From: Alkalicoccus luteus
Lineage (GTDB): Bacteria; Bacillota; Bacilli; Bacillales; Salisediminibacteriaceae
NCBI RefSeq assembly: GCF_012034335.1
Contig: NZ_JAATHJ010000007.1
Coordinates: forward strand, 1 to 64,000
DNA length: 64,000 nt
Direction of reading: 5' to 3'
Shown: piece after piece, positions 25,636 to 34,135 of the stretch
How positions within the stretch are numbered: the first letter of the stretch is position 1
Layout: each line of letters opens with the position of its first letter
The notes under the pieces: model-generated
Databases searched by the model: none
The model's input: only the letters and a program-made list of their open reading frames with translations
Told to the model about the DNA's origin: nothing
Program-made: the position numbers and the translations under genes

Positions 25636-25823
25636 GTGCTGATAAAGAAAACTATGAATCTTTCAAACAAGAACACAGTTACAGCAGAGCCCAACTGCAT
25701 GATGTGTATTGCAACAGAATGGTCTCAAAAGCAGTTGATTTCAGACTGCAGAACAAACTAAATATTGCAAACAGTGATAAAATCGAAAAAATGTTATATA
25801 AAAGGGTTGATTTATATATTCTG

Positions 25824-25832
25824 TTATAATAC
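25824..25832 (+). promoter_or_regulatory. Extended -10 promoter of the YhfH-like gene
   Basis: TGTTATAAT, an extended -10 (TGnTATAAT), lies about 37 bases before the ATG. No -35 stands out at the usual spacing. Confidence 0.5.
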
Positions 25833-25868
25833 AATACATTTAACATAAAATTTTGGAGGGATTACCTT

Positions 25869-26015
25869 ATGATCATGTCCAGCGTTGAGTTTTTTAAAAA
25901 CCTGCCCCCGAAGCAATGTACGAAGTGTGGAAATCAGCTGGATGAGATGCATGAGTCTTACGTTCAGCAGTGCGATGAGTGTGATCAGGAAATAACGTTC
26001 GCACGTGCACGATAA
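25869..26015 (+). CDS. YhfH-like small zinc-ribbon protein
   Basis: This 48-residue protein is too short for most gene callers. It has two CxxC pairs (C17/C20 and C35/C38) around HESYVQQ, a likely zinc-binding ribbon, and the N-terminal VEFFKNLPPKQCTKCG typical of the YhfH family. The function is unknown. TTGGAGGG lies eight bases upstream. It is monocistronic, with an extended -10 promoter before it and a perfect terminator after it. Confidence 0.85.
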   Translation: MIMSSVEFFKNLPPKQCTKCGNQLDEMHESYVQQCDECDQEITFARAR

Positions 26016-26034
26016 GCTAATTTAATTAGACTAA

Positions 26035-26066
26035 GCAGAGGCTTCCGGTATTCCGGAAGCCTCTGC
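26035..26066 (+). terminator. Terminator after the YhfH-like gene
   Basis: GCAGAGGCTTCCGG pairs perfectly with CCGGAAGCCTCTGC (14 bp, loop TATT). The T tract is weak. Confidence 0.7.
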
Positions 26067-26069
26067 TAG

Positions 26070-26166
26070 TTTACAGACAGTATAAATCTGATACAATTTA
26101 CGAAACAAACTACGTTTTTTAAGGTGTAGAAACACAATTGTTCAAAACGATCTGAATAGATACAAT
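26070..26166 (+). promoter_or_regulatory. Two candidate SigA promoters of the HD hydrolase gene
   Basis: Distal: TTTACA (26070-26075), 16 bases, TACAAT (26092-26097). Proximal: TTGTTC (26138-26143), 17 bases, TACAAT (26161-26166). The proximal pair is the better placed, 60 bases before the ATG. Confidence 0.5.
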
Positions 26167-26226
26167 GACGCTGTGTGTCATCAATATGAAAAGCCATATT
26201 CGACAGCTTAAAGGCAGGGAGAAGCT

Positions 26227-26832
26227 ATGGAAGACCATTATGAACTAATTAATGAAGCTTGGAAGACTGCAGAATTATACTTCAGCGGGGATTCCAGCGG
26301 ACATGATATCGATCACTCGAGACGAGTCCATAAGCTCGCATTGCATCTGTGTCATGCAGAGGGAGGAAAATCTTCCATAACGGAACTGATTGCTATTCTG
26401 CATGACATTGGCGATCATAAACTGGATTCAGATAAGGGAACGGAGCTTATCAGGCAGCTGGGTTACCGGTTCCCGGCAAAAGCCGGGATTCTGCATGAGG
26501 TACTGGAAGAGTGCGCACGAATCTCTTTCTCAAAAGGTGGTATTCCACTGACGCTTGAAGGGAAAATTGTCCAGGACGCTGACCGGCTTGACAGTATCGG
26601 CGCTATTGGAGTAGCAAGGTGCTTCATGTTCGCCGGGAACCGCGGGCACCGGTTAACGGATGACCGCAGAAGTGCTGTACAGCACTTTTATGATAAATTA
26701 TTAAAAATAAAAGATACACTGCACACTGATCGCGCCAGGCAAGAGGCGGAAAGGCGGCATGCTTTTTTAAATTTATTTTTAAATGAGCTGGAACAGGACT
26801 TAGATCCGCCTGCTGAAAACAATTTATCGTAA
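26227..26832 (+). CDS. HD-domain phosphohydrolase
   Basis: The 201-residue protein has the HD metal-binding series DIDHSRRVHKLA, AILHDIGDHKL and VQDADRLDSIGAIG, as in YedJ/YpgQ-type hydrolases. B. subtilis YpgQ is a pyrophosphohydrolase acting on nucleotides. The substrate here is unconfirmed. AGGCAGGGAG precedes ATG 26227. Confidence 0.9.
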   Translation: MEDHYELINEAWKTAELYFSGDSSGHDIDHSRRVHKLALHLCHAEGGKSSITELIAILHDIGDHKLDSDKGTELIRQLGYRFPAKAGILHEVLEECARISFSKGGIPLTLEGKIVQDADRLDSIGAIGVARCFMFAGNRGHRLTDDRRSAVQHFYDKLLKIKDTLHTDRARQEAERRHAFLNLFLNELEQDLDPPAENNLS

Positions 26833-26839
26833 TATGTAC

Positions 26840-26865
26840 GTTAGTGCGGATGAAAAGCAGGGTAT
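26840..26865 (+). promoter_or_regulatory. SigB-like promoter of the GSP18-like gene
   Basis: GTTAGT (26840-26845), 14 bases, then GGGTAT (26860-26865). The -10 is a perfect SigB match (GGGWAW) and the -35 shares four of six bases with GTTTAA. The downstream gene's B. subtilis homologue is a SigB general-stress protein, which supports the call. Confidence 0.55.
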
Positions 26866-26909
26866 TGAAAAACAGAATCCTGTTCTAATTAAGAAGGAGG
26901 CTATAACCA

Positions 26910-27446
26910 ATGTCACTTAACGGATTGAAAATAGTAACGGTAATTGAAGATGAGTTTGAAGATTCCGAGTTGATCTATCCTCACTATAGACTTCAGGAAG
27001 AAGGCGTCATCTGCCACATTGCAGGAAAAGAAGCAGAGAAAACGTACGTTGGGAAAAATGGGGTCCCTGTACAATCTGATTTTTCTTTTCAGCAGATTCA
27101 AATTGAAGAATATGACGGGATACTGGTTCCGGGAGGCTGGGCACCTGACAAATTAAGACGGTATGAGGACGTGCTTGATATGGTGACGTTCATGAATGAT
27201 CGTAACCGACTGATCGGCCAGATTTGCCATGCTGGATGGGTGCTGGTCTCAGCGGATATTCTTAAAGGAAAAAAAGTAACCAGTACTCCGGGCATTAAAC
27301 ACGACATGATGAATGCAGGTGCTGATTGGGTAAACGAGGAGGTCGTAACAGACGGCAATCTCGTCTCAAGCAGACGACCGCCGGATTTGCCGGCCTACGG
27401 AAAAGCACTCGTTAAAAAACTGACAGAACTGAAAGGGTCCTATTAA
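26910..27446 (+). CDS. yfkM: DJ-1/PfpI family protein, general stress protein 18-like
   Basis: The 178-residue DJ-1/PfpI fold protein has YDGILVPGGWAPDKLR and the nucleophile elbow QICHAGW with the conserved Cys near 105. Relatives include B. subtilis YfkM (GSP18), linked to protection against reactive aldehydes; the activity is not established here. AAGAAGGAGG lies before ATG 26910. It is followed with two bases between by the alpha/beta hydrolase. Confidence 0.88.
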   Translation: MSLNGLKIVTVIEDEFEDSELIYPHYRLQEEGVICHIAGKEAEKTYVGKNGVPVQSDFSFQQIQIEEYDGILVPGGWAPDKLRRYEDVLDMVTFMNDRNRLIGQICHAGWVLVSADILKGKKVTSTPGIKHDMMNAGADWVNEEVVTDGNLVSSRRPPDLPAYGKALVKKLTELKGSY

Positions 27447-27448
27447 GC

Positions 27449-28357
27449 GTGTACGATGGAAGCAGTGTCGCACAAGGGGATCTGTCGCTCACAAAGCCGA
27501 GACCACAGGCGGACGATTCAGCACTTAAAGCTTATTTGCAGTTCTATCAACTTCCGGCAGATGAGATGTTTTACAGGTGCGGATATATACCGGGGAAACA
27601 TCCGGTTTTCATGCAGGTGTTTGGAGCTCACTCCAACCCTGCAGTTTTCGTCGTGCACGGTTATCTGGATCATACGGGCGGATTATCGAAACTGATTAAC
27701 TGGCTTGTTAACGCCGGCTACTGTGTGATTACAATCGATCTTCCCGGACACGGTCAATCGGGCGGACACCGAGGCGCCATTCAAACTTTTCAGGAGTATG
27801 TCAAAGCGGTGCAGCATGCAGCAATCTGTGCTGCAGAACTGAACATTCATCCTGAATATGGATTGGGCCACAGCACAGGTGCCTCTATTCTCATGCAGGC
27901 GGCACAATCCGATCGTAACCTGCTTAATCAGCTCGTGCTGGCAGCTCCGCTCTACTTTCCTTTTAATTATAAAGCTGCCAGACGGGCACTGCATGTGCTG
28001 CCGGAATGGCACAGCCGCCAAAAAAGGCGCTTCAAGAAAAACTCTGGTGATCGTGCCTATAATAAGTTTATTAAACAGGATCCGCTGCAGGGCAGATGGA
28101 TCTATAACAGTTGGCTGAAAGCTCTTGAAGTCTGGCAAGGTGAAATGGAAGCTATGCCTGTTTTCAAAGGAGATGTGCTCATTTTTCAAGGATTAAAAGA
28201 TACGACGGTTGACTGGAAAACAAACATGCATTTCTTCAGGCGGAAAATCGAGAAGCCTGACATCATTCTGCTTCAACATGGAAGACATCAGCTTTTTAAT
28301 GAATCCAGTCCCATAGAGGATTACATAAAAGAGCAGACCATCCTTTTTTTAAAATAG
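27449..28357 (+). CDS. Alpha/beta hydrolase (lysophospholipase-like)
   Basis: The 302-residue protein has VFVVHGYLDHTGGLSKL, the strand TIDLPGHGQSGG and the nucleophile elbow GLGHSTGASI, with the acid Asp in FQGLKDTTVDW and the catalytic His in LQHGRHQLFNE. It resembles monoacylglycerol lipases or lysophospholipases. The GTG start lies two bases after the DJ-1 gene, so the two are probably cotranscribed. Confidence 0.9.
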   Translation: MYDGSSVAQGDLSLTKPRPQADDSALKAYLQFYQLPADEMFYRCGYIPGKHPVFMQVFGAHSNPAVFVVHGYLDHTGGLSKLINWLVNAGYCVITIDLPGHGQSGGHRGAIQTFQEYVKAVQHAAICAAELNIHPEYGLGHSTGASILMQAAQSDRNLLNQLVLAAPLYFPFNYKAARRALHVLPEWHSRQKRRFKKNSGDRAYNKFIKQDPLQGRWIYNSWLKALEVWQGEMEAMPVFKGDVLIFQGLKDTTVDWKTNMHFFRRKIEKPDIILLQHGRHQLFNESSPIEDYIKEQTILFLK

Positions 28358-28454
28358 GCAGAGGCGCGGTGCGGTAGAAACAGCTTCTGATGTATGATAG
28401 ACTATTTAAATATCAGCAGTGAATTCAATCTGCTTGACGACTATTATCCAACAA

Positions 28455-28470
28455 GGAGGGGTTCCCCCTC
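28455..28470 (+). promoter_or_regulatory. Shine-Dalgarno in a perfect hairpin
   Basis: GAGGGG (28456-28461) pairs with CCCCTC (28465-28470) around TTC. The paired left arm is the ribosome site GGAGGGG, and the right arm ends directly before ATG 28471. The hairpin would block translation of the cobalamin-binding gene when formed. Confidence 0.6.
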
Positions 28471-29154
28471 ATGAATGATAAAACAGAGGCATTTACAGAA
28501 GCACTGTTGGATGGAGACCACGGTGCTGCTTTTTCGATCGTCCGCGAAGTCAGCAGAGAGACAGGCAGACTGGCATTGTTCAGAGATCTTATCACTCCAA
28601 GCATGTATGCAGTCGGGTATAAATGGGAGCAGGGTGACATCACTGTTGCAGAAGAACATCTCGCCACAGGCGTATGTGACTTCGTTCTTACGCAGCTGGA
28701 ATATGAGCTGGTCAGCCAATCGAAGAAAATTGATGCTGAGCCAAAAGCGCTGTTTTTTTCAATGGAGAATGAGAAACATTATCTCGGTTTAAAAATGGTA
28801 TCGATCTTGTTCAGGGAACGTGGATGGAATGTTAAATTTCTACAGTCTGACCTGCCGATTGAATTAGCGCTGCAGGAAGCCGCGCGCTGGAAGCCGTCCG
28901 TGATTGGTCTCTCCTTCTCACTAAGCTACAGGGCAGAAGAGCTGAGCGGGTATCTTGAAGGCTTCCATCAACAATCCAGAGAAGCAGATATTCTCGTCGG
29001 CGGACGGCTTGTATCGAAGTTTGACTTTGCAGCTATCGCTGCAAATACCACATTCTTAAAAGATTTAAATGAACTCACGGCGTGGTTTAAGACTACCGAA
29101 AAAACTGGGCGGGATAAAGCAGATGGACAATCAGATACCACTTCCGTTATTTAA
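28471..29154 (+). CDS. Cobalamin-binding sensor-like protein
   Basis: The 227-residue protein has a B12-binding helical cap (about 5-90) with KWEQGDITVAEEHLATG, followed by a Rossmann-type B12-binding domain (about 92-215) with ENEKHYLGLKM, the ExHxxG version of the DxHxxG motif that ligates cobalt. There is no MerR DNA-binding domain and no catalytic partner domain, so a sensory role is likelier than methyl transfer. CarH-type proteins with this cap and domain sense light through adenosylcobalamin. Its end overlaps the next gene by 32 bases. Its ribosome site lies in a hairpin. Confidence 0.88.
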   Translation: MNDKTEAFTEALLDGDHGAAFSIVREVSRETGRLALFRDLITPSMYAVGYKWEQGDITVAEEHLATGVCDFVLTQLEYELVSQSKKIDAEPKALFFSMENEKHYLGLKMVSILFRERGWNVKFLQSDLPIELALQEAARWKPSVIGLSFSLSYRAEELSGYLEGFHQQSREADILVGGRLVSKFDFAAIAANTTFLKDLNELTAWFKTTEKTGRDKADGQSDTTSVI

Positions 29155-29917
29155 ACTGAACAGACAATTACTTGTGACGCATATGCATGACCCTCGTGAT
29201 CTTTTCGGTGAAACGCCAAAGTCCTTTGAAGAGCTGGCGGATGAAGGAAGTCGGGAAAAGTGCAGACGTATGTTTGAAGCTTCTGTCGAAAGGACCGAGC
29301 TCAATATGATCACTGCCGAAGGTGTCCGCTTATGTGAACTGTTCATTACAGAAACGGCGGACGGCTGGAGCGTGCTGCTCGTACCCGCTTCGAACAGTTA
29401 CTTGCAAGTTGCAGATAAACTTGAGAAGCTGCAGAGCAGGTTGGCGGAGACGAATTTTGAGCTTTTTGAAAAGAGCGAAAGTCTTTCACAGGCTGTGAAA
29501 CGATCGAATAAATTGTCTGGACCTTTCATCGAATTGACAGATGGTCTTGCTATCGTGCCGCTATTTGGTGATCTGTCGTTTGAAAAGCTGGATGCCATTC
29601 AGTCGAATGTGTTAAAGCGTTCTTATCATGCGCAGCCTGAACGGATATTAATTGATTTTACCGGTGTAGGGGTTATTGAACTCTCTTCAGTTGGAAAGCT
29701 TCGTGACTTTCTGCTTATTTTTGAACAGCTTGGTATTTCAACAGTTGTGATCGGCCTGCATCCGGCACACGCAAGAACGATTCTTCCTTACAGACGTGAG
29801 CTGAACTTTGATGTAGAACGGTCTGCTAAAGAAGCGGTGCGACAATGGCTTTTATCTGATGAAGGAGAGGAGAGTCCTTATGTCAAAACGGAACCAAAGC
29901 CCTTGAATCGTGTCTGA
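29123..29917 (+). CDS. PAS-like/STAS domain protein, RsbR-like
   Basis: The 264-residue protein has an N-terminal PAS-like segment (about 1-100: LPLFKLNRQLLVTHMHDPRD), a helical linker (100-150) and a C-terminal STAS domain (about 155-255) with ILIDFTGVGVIELSSVGKL and AHARTI. Stressosome proteins of the RsbR group have this N-sensor, helix and STAS order. The first phospho-Thr position of RsbRA appears replaced in VIELSS, while the second (ARTI) is kept, by eye alignment. ATG 29123 is chosen; the frame upstream lies inside the cobalamin gene. The overlap with that gene suggests the pair acts together. Confidence 0.82.
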   Translation: MDNQIPLPLFKLNRQLLVTHMHDPRDLFGETPKSFEELADEGSREKCRRMFEASVERTELNMITAEGVRLCELFITETADGWSVLLVPASNSYLQVADKLEKLQSRLAETNFELFEKSESLSQAVKRSNKLSGPFIELTDGLAIVPLFGDLSFEKLDAIQSNVLKRSYHAQPERILIDFTGVGVIELSSVGKLRDFLLIFEQLGISTVVIGLHPAHARTILPYRRELNFDVERSAKEAVRQWLLSDEGEESPYVKTEPKPLNRV

Positions 29918-30530
29918 TGGAGTTGAGGTCAACTTCAATTCAAATGAAGGATGGAGCAGGCTTCCGGGAAAAACCGGCTGCGTCCTGCTCACGTTTGACG
30001 ACGGACCCGGCAGGCAGACTGCAGACATCGTCTCTATTTTGAATCACTATGATGTCAAAGGACTTTTTTTCTGGCAGGGGCATCTGCTTCACCATAAACG
30101 CCCGTTTCAAAACCTATTGCAATCCGGCCATGAAATCGGAACGCACGCCCATCAGCACGTCGATCTGACTAGGCTGAAACCTGAACATGTCCGCTACCAG
30201 TTGTTCACCGGCAAGCGGGAGCTTGAGCGTTTGACCGGTCAAAAGATAAGCTACTTCAGACCGCCTTACGGCAAAATAAATACAACCGTACGTACCGTTG
30301 CCAGTGAGCTTGAATTGACTACAGTGCTCTGGAATATTTCCTCATACGATTGGGATCCGCACATGACTGCAGAAACAATTGTTGAAAGAGCGGCAAATGC
30401 AGGGACAAATTCCATTGTATTGCTGCATGAAAGAAAGGTTACGGTTCAAGCTTTACCGCGATTGATTGAATCGCTTCGTGCAAACGGCCGGCATTTGTTA
30501 AGCAGGTCAGACCGGCTTCCTTTTTCCTGA
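29910..30530 (+). CDS. Polysaccharide deacetylase (NodB domain)
   Basis: The 206-residue protein has the NodB motifs LTFDDGPGRQT, the metal-binding GTHAHQHVDL (motif 2, an HxxxH type), SYFRPPYGKIN and a conserved C-terminal VLLHERK. It would remove N-acetyl groups from an amino-sugar polymer. No signal peptide is present, so it could be cytoplasmic. The GTG start overlaps the STAS gene by eight bases, placing it in the same operon. Confidence 0.9.
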   Translation: MSDGVEVNFNSNEGWSRLPGKTGCVLLTFDDGPGRQTADIVSILNHYDVKGLFFWQGHLLHHKRPFQNLLQSGHEIGTHAHQHVDLTRLKPEHVRYQLFTGKRELERLTGQKISYFRPPYGKINTTVRTVASELELTTVLWNISSYDWDPHMTAETIVERAANAGTNSIVLLHERKVTVQALPRLIESLRANGRHLLSRSDRLPFS

Positions 30531-30560
30531 CAGACCCGTTCCATTATGGAGCGGGTCTGT
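30530..30560 (+). terminator. Hairpin after the deacetylase gene
   Basis: ACAGACCCG TTCCA pairs with TGGAG CGGGTCTGT around TTA, giving 14 bp with one T-G. The T tract is weak. Confidence 0.65.
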
Positions 30561-30667
30561 ATTATGTTATGCCGGCTGTTGCAGTCCAAACGTATATTCG
30601 GTTACACTGAAGAAAATCATGTTAAGTTTGTTCGTTGTTTATTCTTTTCAGGAAAGGAACCGTTAAG

Positions 30668-32947
30668 ATGATGTTTCGCAAAAATCTTCAGGATTTACTT
30701 GAAGAACTGAAGCTGGACCCCCAAGTAGAGTACTGGCATACAATGGAAGAGACTGAAGCTCAATACAGCCCGTTCCCTGAACAGCTTCCGCGCCACTTGA
30801 TAGATGGATTACACCGGCGCGGAGTGACATCTTTATACAGTCATCAGCGGACAGCCTTCGACGCAGCTGAAAAACAGGAAAATGTTGTGGCAGTGACACC
30901 TACAGCTTCCGGTAAAACGCTTTGTTACAATCTGCCGGTCCTACAGCGGTTCTATCAAAACCCGGCGGCGAGAGCATTGTATATTTTTCCAACAAAGGCA
31001 CTGGCACAGGATCAGATGACAGAGTTAAACGAGCTTGCTGACGAATTGGAAAATGGTCTGAAATGTTATACGTACGATGGCGATACCCCGGCCGGGCTGC
31101 GTCAGAAAGTACGAAAAGCTGGACATGTGGTTATTACAAATCCGGATATGCTCCATGCTGCCGTCCTGCCTCATCATACGAAATGGATATCATTATTTGA
31201 AAACCTGGAAACGATTGTGATCGATGAACTGCATACATACCGCGGCGTATTCGGATCACACGTTGGCAACGTTATTAGAAGGTTGAAGCGCATATGCGCT
31301 TACTATGGGAGCAGTCCTACATTCATCTGCACATCCGCGACTATTGCCAACCCGGTCGAGCTAGCAGAGGAGCTGATCGGTTCGCCATTTCGGCTCGTTC
31401 AGAATAACGGTGCACCTCGGGGGAAAAAGCATATTATTTTCTATAATCCGCCGATTGTTCATGAGCAGTTTCATATTCGAAAAAGCTCAACGAAAGTCGT
31501 AAATGATCTCGCTTCTGAATTCCTCAAAAATCAGGTGCAGACAATCGTGTTTGCAAGAAGCAGAGTCCGAGTAGAGATTATTCTAAGCCGTCTCCAGCAT
31601 CTTATCAAGGATGACCTGTTAAAGCAGTCGATCAGGGGTTACCGCGGCGGTTATCTTCCCAGTCAGCGGAGAGAAATTGAAAGAGGATTGAGAAGCGGGG
31701 AAACGATAGGCGTTGTCTCGACGAATGCGCTTGAGCTTGGTGTTGATATTGGCCAGCTTCAAGTATGTATCATGACCGGATACCCGGGTTCGATCGCTTC
31801 TTCCTGGCAGCAGGCAGGCCGTGCAGGCAGACGACAGGGAGAATCGGTGGTCATTATGGTTGCAGGTGCTTCTCCGCTTGATCAGTACGTGTTTCAAAAT
31901 CCGGATTACTTCTTCGAGCATACGCCGGAAACAGCCCGGATTAACAAAAATAATCTCATCATTTTGTCTGATCATATTAAATGCGCCGCTTACGAGCTTC
32001 CGTTTAAAGAGGGCGATGGATTTGACGATCTTTCGCCGGAAGATACAGCAGAGTTATTGGATTATTTAACCGAAATGCGCGTGCTTCACCATCGGACTGA
32101 TACGTGGCATTGGATGAGTGACGCGTTTCCGGCGCATGAGATCAGCCTGCGTTCCGCTGCCCAGGAAAACGTCGTTATTATTGACCGTACGAAGCGAGGA
32201 AGTCCGAATGTGATCGGGGAAATGGATACGTTCAGCGCCATGACGCTTCTTCATGACGAAGCAGTTTACCTGCATGAAGGAGTACAGCACCAGGTTGAAC
32301 TGCTGGACTGGGATGAAAAGAAAGCGTATGTCAGGGAAGTTGAGGTGGATTATTTCACTGATGCCAACCTGGCGGTGAAGCTGACCGTGCTAGATATAGA
32401 TGATAGCAGGGATGCAGGGGTCTGCTCGCTGCAGTATGGGGATGTCATGGTAACAGCAATGGCTACGATCTTTAAGAAAATAAAGCTTGATACGTATGAG
32501 AATATTGGTTCGGGTCCTATTCATCTGCCTGAGCTGGAGCTTCATACGAATGGATTCATGCTTGAATTTGATCCTGACTTTTTTGACGATTTGAACGATG
32601 AAGAAACCGAACAGCTGCTGATTGGATTCTGTCATGCGCTCTCACACGTGGCTTCTGTGCATGTTATGTGTGATAAGCGTGATATTCATGCCGTGCCGGA
32701 AGTCAAGGCGGTTCATTCCGGACGGCCGGTCGTGTATTTGTATGACAGTTATCCTGGCGGGATCGGACTGGCTCAAAAGATCTTTGAGCAGGCAGAACAT
32801 GTTCTGATGAAAACGGCTGACTATGTGGACCATTGCCCTTGCAGTCACGGTTGTCCAGCCTGCACCGGCACACAGGGAATGGACGACTGGAACGTGAAAC
32901 GACGGCTGCTGCAAATAATGAGGAACTTGATGGAGGGATTGGCGTGA
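30668..32947 (+). CDS. mrfA: MrfA (YprA) DEAD/DEAH-box repair helicase
   Basis: The 759-residue SF2 helicase has VTPTASGKTLCYN (Walker A), VIDELHTYRG (DELH box), TSATIANP and QQAGRAGRRQGES, and a C-terminal DUF1998-type domain with four Cys in DHCPCSHGCPACTG. In B. subtilis MrfA with the MrfB nuclease repairs mitomycin C damage independently of UvrABC. ATG 30668 is placed after AAAGGAACC. It overlaps mrfB by four bases. Confidence 0.93.
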   Translation: MMFRKNLQDLLEELKLDPQVEYWHTMEETEAQYSPFPEQLPRHLIDGLHRRGVTSLYSHQRTAFDAAEKQENVVAVTPTASGKTLCYNLPVLQRFYQNPAARALYIFPTKALAQDQMTELNELADELENGLKCYTYDGDTPAGLRQKVRKAGHVVITNPDMLHAAVLPHHTKWISLFENLETIVIDELHTYRGVFGSHVGNVIRRLKRICAYYGSSPTFICTSATIANPVELAEELIGSPFRLVQNNGAPRGKKHIIFYNPPIVHEQFHIRKSSTKVVNDLASEFLKNQVQTIVFARSRVRVEIILSRLQHLIKDDLLKQSIRGYRGGYLPSQRREIERGLRSGETIGVVSTNALELGVDIGQLQVCIMTGYPGSIASSWQQAGRAGRRQGESVVIMVAGASPLDQYVFQNPDYFFEHTPETARINKNNLIILSDHIKCAAYELPFKEGDGFDDLSPEDTAELLDYLTEMRVLHHRTDTWHWMSDAFPAHEISLRSAAQENVVIIDRTKRGSPNVIGEMDTFSAMTLLHDEAVYLHEGVQHQVELLDWDEKKAYVREVEVDYFTDANLAVKLTVLDIDDSRDAGVCSLQYGDVMVTAMATIFKKIKLDTYENIGSGPIHLPELELHTNGFMLEFDPDFFDDLNDEETEQLLIGFCHALSHVASVHVMCDKRDIHAVPEVKAVHSGRPVVYLYDSYPGGIGLAQKIFEQAEHVLMKTADYVDHCPCSHGCPACTGTQGMDDWNVKRRLLQIMRNLMEGLA

Positions 32948-34122
32948 AGCTGAAACATAAGCTGAAGCGAATGAAGAGCGGGTTGGATGAGAAGCCGGCT
33001 CAGCAACGCCGGGCACTGTCGTCTGAGGTAACTGATTTTTCTTCCATCGGGTTTTATCCATTTTATCTGGATGGAGAAGTATCCTATCGGCGGAAGCGGG
33101 AATATCCGTTATCAGACAGGCTTGTCCACAGGATCCAGTCAGTCTGCAGTGAATGGCAGAAGCTCAGCTACTGCAGTCATCCGCTACGTTTTCATGATCA
33201 GCCGGAAAATTTGTTGTTTTTCGATACAGAAACAACCGGTCTCGCTTCAGGAGCGGGAACAAAGATTTTTTTAATCGGCTATGCCCGGTTAAAAAAAGAT
33301 TCTATGGAAGTTACCCAGCACTTGTTAACAGGACCCGAGCACGAACAAGCTTTTTTAGCAGGTTTTCTGGACGATTTTGCAGAATCAGACACAATTGTTT
33401 CCTATAACGGCAAATCGTTCGATTGGCCACAGGTGAAATCGAGGCATGCATTCCTGCGGGAAAGGCTGCCATTGCTTCCGGAAACAGGACATATTGATCT
33501 GCTTCATGCAGCAAGGAGATTTTGGAAAGATCGGCTTCCCTCCTGCCGGTTATCCATCATTGAAGAACACATCCTTCAGAAAAAACGAACGGATGACACA
33601 CCGGGAAATCTCGCTCCCCTGCTTTATTTCGAATATTTGGAAAATGGGGATCCGCTCCGGCTTGCCGGGGTCGTCGATCACCACGATCATGATGTGAGAG
33701 TGCTTGCCGAGCTTTACGTGCATATAGCTGAAAAAGTGCTCTTCCCTGAAAGGGCAGCAGACGCAAAAGAATTATCAGCCAGTGCCCGCTGGTGGGATTA
33801 CCTCAGGCATCCGGAGCAGGCGGTGCCATTCTGGGATCGTATTCCTGCCGTCCACCTTCCTCAGGAGGAGCTGCTTCCGAAAGTTAAGCATCTCCAGCGA
33901 ATGCGGCAGTATGAATCTGCTTCGAAGCTTATTCGAAGCTATCCGGCTCCCTCTGCCAAACATTATGAAGAGCTTGCTAAAATCGAAGAACGAAGACTAA
34001 AAAATCGTCATGCAGCGCTGGAGGCAGTTCAAAAAGGTCTAAAGCTGAATCCGGACCCGGCAGTAGCAGCCAAACTGATAAAGCGGAAGCAGCGGCTCGA
34101 GCGCTCTGCTTTATCAGGTTAA
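32944..34122 (+). CDS. mrfB: MrfB (YprB) exonuclease
   Basis: The 392-residue protein has a DEDD-type RNase H-fold nuclease core with LLFFDTETTGLASGAG, TIVSYNGKSFDWP and DHHDHDVRVLAEL, and a helical tail (about 290-390) rich in Lys/Arg. It works with MrfA in DNA repair. The GTG at 32944 follows GGAGGG and overlaps the mrfA stop; the longer upstream frame is inside mrfA. Confidence 0.9.
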   Translation: MKLKHKLKRMKSGLDEKPAQQRRALSSEVTDFSSIGFYPFYLDGEVSYRRKREYPLSDRLVHRIQSVCSEWQKLSYCSHPLRFHDQPENLLFFDTETTGLASGAGTKIFLIGYARLKKDSMEVTQHLLTGPEHEQAFLAGFLDDFAESDTIVSYNGKSFDWPQVKSRHAFLRERLPLLPETGHIDLLHAARRFWKDRLPSCRLSIIEEHILQKKRTDDTPGNLAPLLYFEYLENGDPLRLAGVVDHHDHDVRVLAELYVHIAEKVLFPERAADAKELSASARWWDYLRHPEQAVPFWDRIPAVHLPQEELLPKVKHLQRMRQYESASKLIRSYPAPSAKHYEELAKIEERRLKNRHAALEAVQKGLKLNPDPAVAAKLIKRKQRLERSALSG

Positions 34123-34135
34123 GAAAGGAGCGCTT

